Positions 5,744 to 6,422 of a DNA stretch of 6,422 nucleotides are shown here, in pieces (the stretch's first letter is position 1; every line of letters begins with the position of its first letter). This stretch comes from Lachnospiraceae bacterium (lineage in GTDB: Bacteria > Bacillota > Clostridia > Lachnospirales > Lachnospiraceae), in contig JAGCSS010000188.1 of the NCBI GenBank assembly GCA_017964055.1, positions 1-6,422 on the forward strand, in the 5' to 3' direction. The position numbers were made by a program, and so were the translations under genes. The notes under the pieces were generated by a model. That model was not told the origin of the DNA. It saw nothing but the letters and a program-made list of their open reading frames with translations, and made no database searches.

Positions 5744-6422
5744 ATGGCTATATATGATCCGAGATCATTAAAAGCGGAGGAATTCATCAACGATGAGGAG
5801 ATCCGCGCGACACTCTCGTACGCGGAGGAAAATAAGAACAATGTCGAGCTGATCGACCAGATACTCGAAAAGGCCAGACCCGTAAAGGACGGGAACGGCT
5901 GCACCTGCGCGGGACTGACCCACCGTGAGGCTTCGGTGCTCTTAGCCTGCGAGATACCCGAGAAGATACAGAGGATGTATGAGATCGCGGAGGAGATCAA
6001 GCTTGCATTCTACGGCAACAGGATCGTGCTCTTTGCGCCCCTGTATCTGTCAAACTACTGCGTGAACGGATGTCTTTATTGTCCCTACCACCTGAAGAAC
6101 AAGCATATCGCGAGAAAGAAGCTGACACAGGAAGAGGTAAAGGCAGAGGTCATCGCGCTGCAGGATATGGGACATAAGCGCCTGGCGATCGAGGCGGGTG
6201 AGGATCCGGTTAATAACCCGATCGAATACATCCTTGACTGCATTAAGACCCTCTCCAGCGTGCATCATAAAAACGGCGATATCAGGCGCGTGAACGTAAA
6301 CATCGCGGCAACGACCGTGGAGAACTACAGGAAGCTTAAGGAAGCGGGCATCGGTACCTATATCCTCTTCCAGGAGACCTACCACAAGGACAGCTACTTA
6401 AAGCTCCATCCCACGGGACCCA
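5744..6422 (+). CDS. hydG: [FeFe]-hydrogenase maturation radical SAM tyrosine lyase HydG, 3' partial
   Basis: The frame starts at ATG 5744 (MAIYDPRS) and runs open off the right edge, giving about 226 of the roughly 470 residues usual for HydG. HydG is a ThiH-like radical-SAM enzyme that cleaves tyrosine to p-cresol and dehydroglycine and converts the latter to CO and cyanide bound to iron. Visible landmarks are CAGLTHREASVLLAC in the N-terminal region, the SAM cluster motif C106-x3-C110-x2-C113 within NYCVNGCLYCPYH, EAGEDP (150-155) and FQETYH (209-214), which is characteristic of HydG/ThiH. The C-terminal second cluster site (CxxC plus a distal Cys) that separates HydG from ThiH would be outside the window, so the HydG call rests on these motifs and on the hydF-hydE context. 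Confidence 0.96.
   Translation, partial: MAIYDPRSLKAEEFINDEEIRATLSYAEENKNNVELIDQILEKARPVKDGNGCTCAGLTHREASVLLACEIPEKIQRMYEIAEEIKLAFYGNRIVLFAPLYLSNYCVNGCLYCPYHLKNKHIARKKLTQEEVKAEVIALQDMGHKRLAIEAGEDPVNNPIEYILDCIKTLSSVHHKNGDIRRVNVNIAATTVENYRKLKEAGIGTYILFQETYHKDSYLKLHPTGP

Overview
The window is a run of same-strand genes that ends in an [FeFe]-hydrogenase maturation operon. The proteins, the strong Shine-Dalgarno sites and the frequent AGG and ATA codons in a moderately GC-rich background suggest an anaerobic Clostridia-type Firmicute. A Lachnospiraceae-like gut or rumen fermenter is plausible but is only inferred; no rRNA or marker gene is present.

Layout, all on the + strand: (1) 1-1866, the 3' part of a BspA-type leucine-rich-repeat protein, open from the first base so its start lies outside. 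(2) 1870-2931, an aldo/keto reductase with a C-terminal iron-sulfur domain, 3 nt behind the LRR gene and probably co-transcribed with it. (3) A sigma-A-type promoter candidate (2911-2939) in the end of the reductase gene, followed by 2972-3217, a small ACT-like protein of the TM1266 (iron-only hydrogenase system regulator) family. (4) A 186-nt leader, 3218-3403, with a strong intrinsic terminator, an upstream segment that can pair with the terminator's 3' arm, and a second short hairpin. (5) 3404-4618 hydF, 4615-5679 hydE (ATGA overlap) and 5744 to the window end, hydG (3' end missing).

HydE and HydG are radical-SAM enzymes and HydF is a GTPase scaffold. Together they build the 2Fe subcluster of the hydrogenase H-cluster. 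HydG makes the Fe-CO-CN unit from tyrosine, HydE processes that unit, and HydF assembles and delivers the 2Fe precursor to HydA. No hydrogenase structural gene is in view. The TM1266-like protein is probably tied functionally to this system, although its mechanism is not established.

The least ordinary parts are the leader before hydF, which looks like a possible attenuator; the reductase, whose iron-sulfur and catalytic motifs have non-standard spacing; and the LRR protein, which is built from about 170-residue supermodules. There is no gene-free stretch above 300 bases, and I saw no mobile element, CRISPR array, tRNA or rRNA.
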